From positions 1 to 6,243 of the forward strand of contig CAZSXA010000143.1 in assembly GCA_964611195.1 (NCBI GenBank): 6,243 nucleotides of DNA. Reading direction: 5' to 3'. Below are positions 5,294 through 6,243 of the stretch, one piece after another (position 1 is the stretch's first letter; every line of letters starts with the position of its first letter). The notes beneath the pieces were generated by a model. It worked only from the letters and a program-made list of their open reading frames with translations, was not told where the DNA came from and did not search any database. The DNA comes from JADLGL01 sp964611195 (lineage in GTDB: Bacteria; Pseudomonadota; Alphaproteobacteria; Rhizobiales; Kaistiaceae). The translations under genes and the position numbers were made by a program.

Positions 5294-5995
5294 ATGCTGA
5301 CACGCAAGCAGCACGAGTTGCTGATGTTCATTCATGAGCGCCTGAAGGAGACCGGCATTCCGCCCTCCTTCGACGAGATGAAGGACGCGCTCGACCTGCG
5401 TTCGAAGTCCGGCATCCATCGGCTGATCAAGGCGCTGGAGGAGCGCGGCTTCATCCGCCGCCTTCCCAACCGCGCCCGGGCCCTGGAAGTCGTGCGCATG
5501 CCGGAGATGGCGGCGGGCGGCGGGGCCCGAAGCCGCGGCTTCTCGCCCGCCGTGATCGAGGGCGATCGCGGCAGAACCGCTCCGCCCCAACTGCAGCCGG
5601 CCGTCGCTGGCGAGGCGATGTCGGTGCCGGTCATGGGCCGCATCGCCGCCGGCACGCCGATCGAAGCGATCCAGACGCATTCGCATTCGATCACCGTTCC
5701 GCCGGAGATGCTCGGCGGCGGCGAACACTACGCCCTTGAAATCCGCGGCGATTCGATGATCGACGCCGGCATCTTCGACGGCGATACGGTACTGATCCGC
5801 AAATCAGATTCCGCCGATTCCGGCGACATCGTCGTTGCCCTCATCGACGACGAGGAGGCGACGCTGAAGCGCCTTCGCCGCAAGGGCGCCTCGATCGCGC
5901 TCGAGGCCGCCAACCCGTCCTATGAGACCCGTATCTTCGGTCCCGACCGCGTCCGCATCCAGGGCCGTCTCGTGGGGCTTATGAGGCGCTACTGA
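5294..5995 (+). CDS. lexA: LexA, SOS-response repressor and self-cleaving protease
   Basis: LexA represses DNA-damage genes, including its own, and cleaves itself when RecA filaments form on single-stranded DNA. The 233 residues fit alphaproteobacterial LexA, about 30 longer than the E. coli protein because of the linker. The N-terminal winged helix-turn-helix (1-66) starts MLTRKQHELLMFIHERL, with PPSFDEMKDALDL (23-35) and the recognition segment RSKSGIHRLIKALEERGFI (36-54). A Gly/Ala/Arg-rich linker spans about 70-108. The peptidase S24 domain follows: cleavage site Ala119-Gly120 in GRIAAGTPIEA, nucleophile Ser154 in RGDSMIDAG, and general base Lys192 in EATLKRL. All are intact, so an inducible repressor is expected. 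The recognition helix follows the alphaproteobacterial form, consistent with the GTTC-N7-GTTC operators found 34-98 bp upstream. The TGA (5993-5995) overlaps the end of the convergent comEC gene. Confidence 0.97.
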   Translation: MLTRKQHELLMFIHERLKETGIPPSFDEMKDALDLRSKSGIHRLIKALEERGFIRRLPNRARALEVVRMPEMAAGGGARSRGFSPAVIEGDRGRTAPPQLQPAVAGEAMSVPVMGRIAAGTPIEAIQTHSHSITVPPEMLGGGEHYALEIRGDSMIDAGIFDGDTVLIRKSDSADSGDIVVALIDDEEATLKRLRRKGASIALEAANPSYETRIFGPDRVRIQGRLVGLMRRY

Positions 5996-6243
5996 TCGGA
6001 CAGCGGCGGCATCCAGGGCCGCCGCAGTTCGGGCCGCGCCGTCACGATACGGAACGCCGGGCGCCCGTTGTCGACCTCTCCGTCGAGATAGAGGGCATGC
6101 GCACCGCCCGCAGCGAGTGCGGCGCCGTCTATGGCCGGCGCAACACAGTCCGCCGGCGCCGGGAGTGCTGTGACGACCAGTGCCGCCACTCGGCAGTCTT
6201 CGGCGAGGGCCTGCGGCGACGTCGGCATCGCCACCCGCCACGC
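5989..6243 (-). CDS. comEC: ComEC/Rec2-family DNA-uptake channel protein, C-terminal end (5' end outside the window)
   Basis: On the minus strand a frame is open from the window edge at 6243 to TAG at 5991-5989, giving 84 residues of a C-terminus. ComEC is a large inner-membrane protein that passes single-stranded DNA into the cytoplasm during natural transformation; its C-terminal part is a metallo-beta-lactamase-like domain. The visible stretch has ALAEDCRVAALVVTALPAP near its start and a tail ending RRPWMPPLSDQ, resembling the end of that domain in alphaproteobacteria (the LAEDC segment followed by a strand, then a Pro/Trp-rich finish). None of the catalytic or membrane segments is inside the window. 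The call leans on the conserved lexA-comEC neighbourhood as much as on sequence. A GTG at 6234 is internal, not a start. The gene converges on lexA and overlaps it by 7 bp. Confidence 0.75.
   Translation of the reverse strand, partial: AWRVAMPTSPQALAEDCRVAALVVTALPAPADCVAPAIDGAALAAGGAHALYLDGEVDNGRPAFRIVTARPELRRPWMPPLSDQ
6003..6025. terminator. GC hairpin after lexA, possible transcription terminator
   Basis: GCGGCGGC (6003-6010) and GCCGCCGC (6018-6025) form a perfect 8-bp stem with a 7-nt loop, starting 8 nt after the lexA stop and lying inside the comEC coding end. No T-run follows on either strand, so it is not a standard intrinsic terminator. It could slow polymerase, protect the lexA transcript end, or act with Rho. 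A GC-rich coding region can also produce such a stem by chance. Confidence 0.35.

Noticed and set aside
5804..6241. A 145-codon minus-strand frame overlapping the comEC end and lexA
   Set aside because: It is out of frame with the ComEC-like C-terminus, runs deep into lexA, and its product is Arg/Gly/Ala-rich without family features.
1..6243. Mobile elements, CRISPR arrays, tRNA or rRNA genes, phage or defence genes
   Set aside because: No long repeats, transposase or integrase frames, repeat-spacer patterns or RNA-gene signatures were seen; the content is core metabolism and the SOS regulator.

Overview
The window is a high-GC, tightly packed chromosomal segment that looks like an alphaproteobacterium, most likely of the Hyphomicrobiales (Rhizobiales) or a close relative. 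The grounds are the gene order ppiD-trpE-trpG-trpD-trpC-(small gene)-lexA-comEC, strongly G/C-biased third codon positions, and SOS operators of the alphaproteobacterial type (GTTC-N7-GTTC). I see no mobile elements, CRISPR arrays, tRNA or rRNA genes. No stretch of more than about 150 bases lacks a gene.

Bases 1-4788 (+ strand) appear to form one transcription unit. It opens with the 3' end of ppiD (periplasmic folding factor, cut by the window edge). After 9 bp come four genes of tryptophan synthesis: trpE and trpG (the two anthranilate synthase subunits, unfused), trpD (anthranilate phosphoribosyltransferase) and trpC (indole-3-glycerol-phosphate synthase). Together they take chorismate to indole-3-glycerol phosphate; trpF and trpBA are not in the window. 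Junctions are very short. A 12-codon open frame bridges trpE and trpG with ATGA overlaps at both ends. trpG and trpD overlap at TGATG.

Bases 4789-5293 hold a 93-bp gap, a small gene for an 86-residue protein with a hydrophobic N-terminus and two cysteines (not recognised), and a 151-bp regulatory region in front of lexA. In many relatives moaC and moeA lie between trpC and lexA; neither is here. The lexA control region carries one perfect and two 7-of-8 SOS boxes whose centres are exactly 25 bp apart, with two candidate sigma70-type promoters threaded through them. This points to autorepression of lexA through a three-site operator array.

Bases 5294-6243 hold the complete lexA gene (DNA-damage repressor with intact cleavage site and Ser/Lys dyad) and, on the minus strand, the C-terminal end of a comEC/rec2-type DNA-uptake channel gene. 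The two genes converge, overlap by 7 bp at their stop codons, and are followed on the lexA side by a perfect 8-bp GC hairpin inside the comEC coding sequence.

Most of the window is ordinary core-genome content. The most interesting points are the evenly spaced triple SOS operator, the uncharacterised small exported or membrane protein sitting where moaC-moeA usually are, and the double-ATGA mini-ORF between trpE and trpG.
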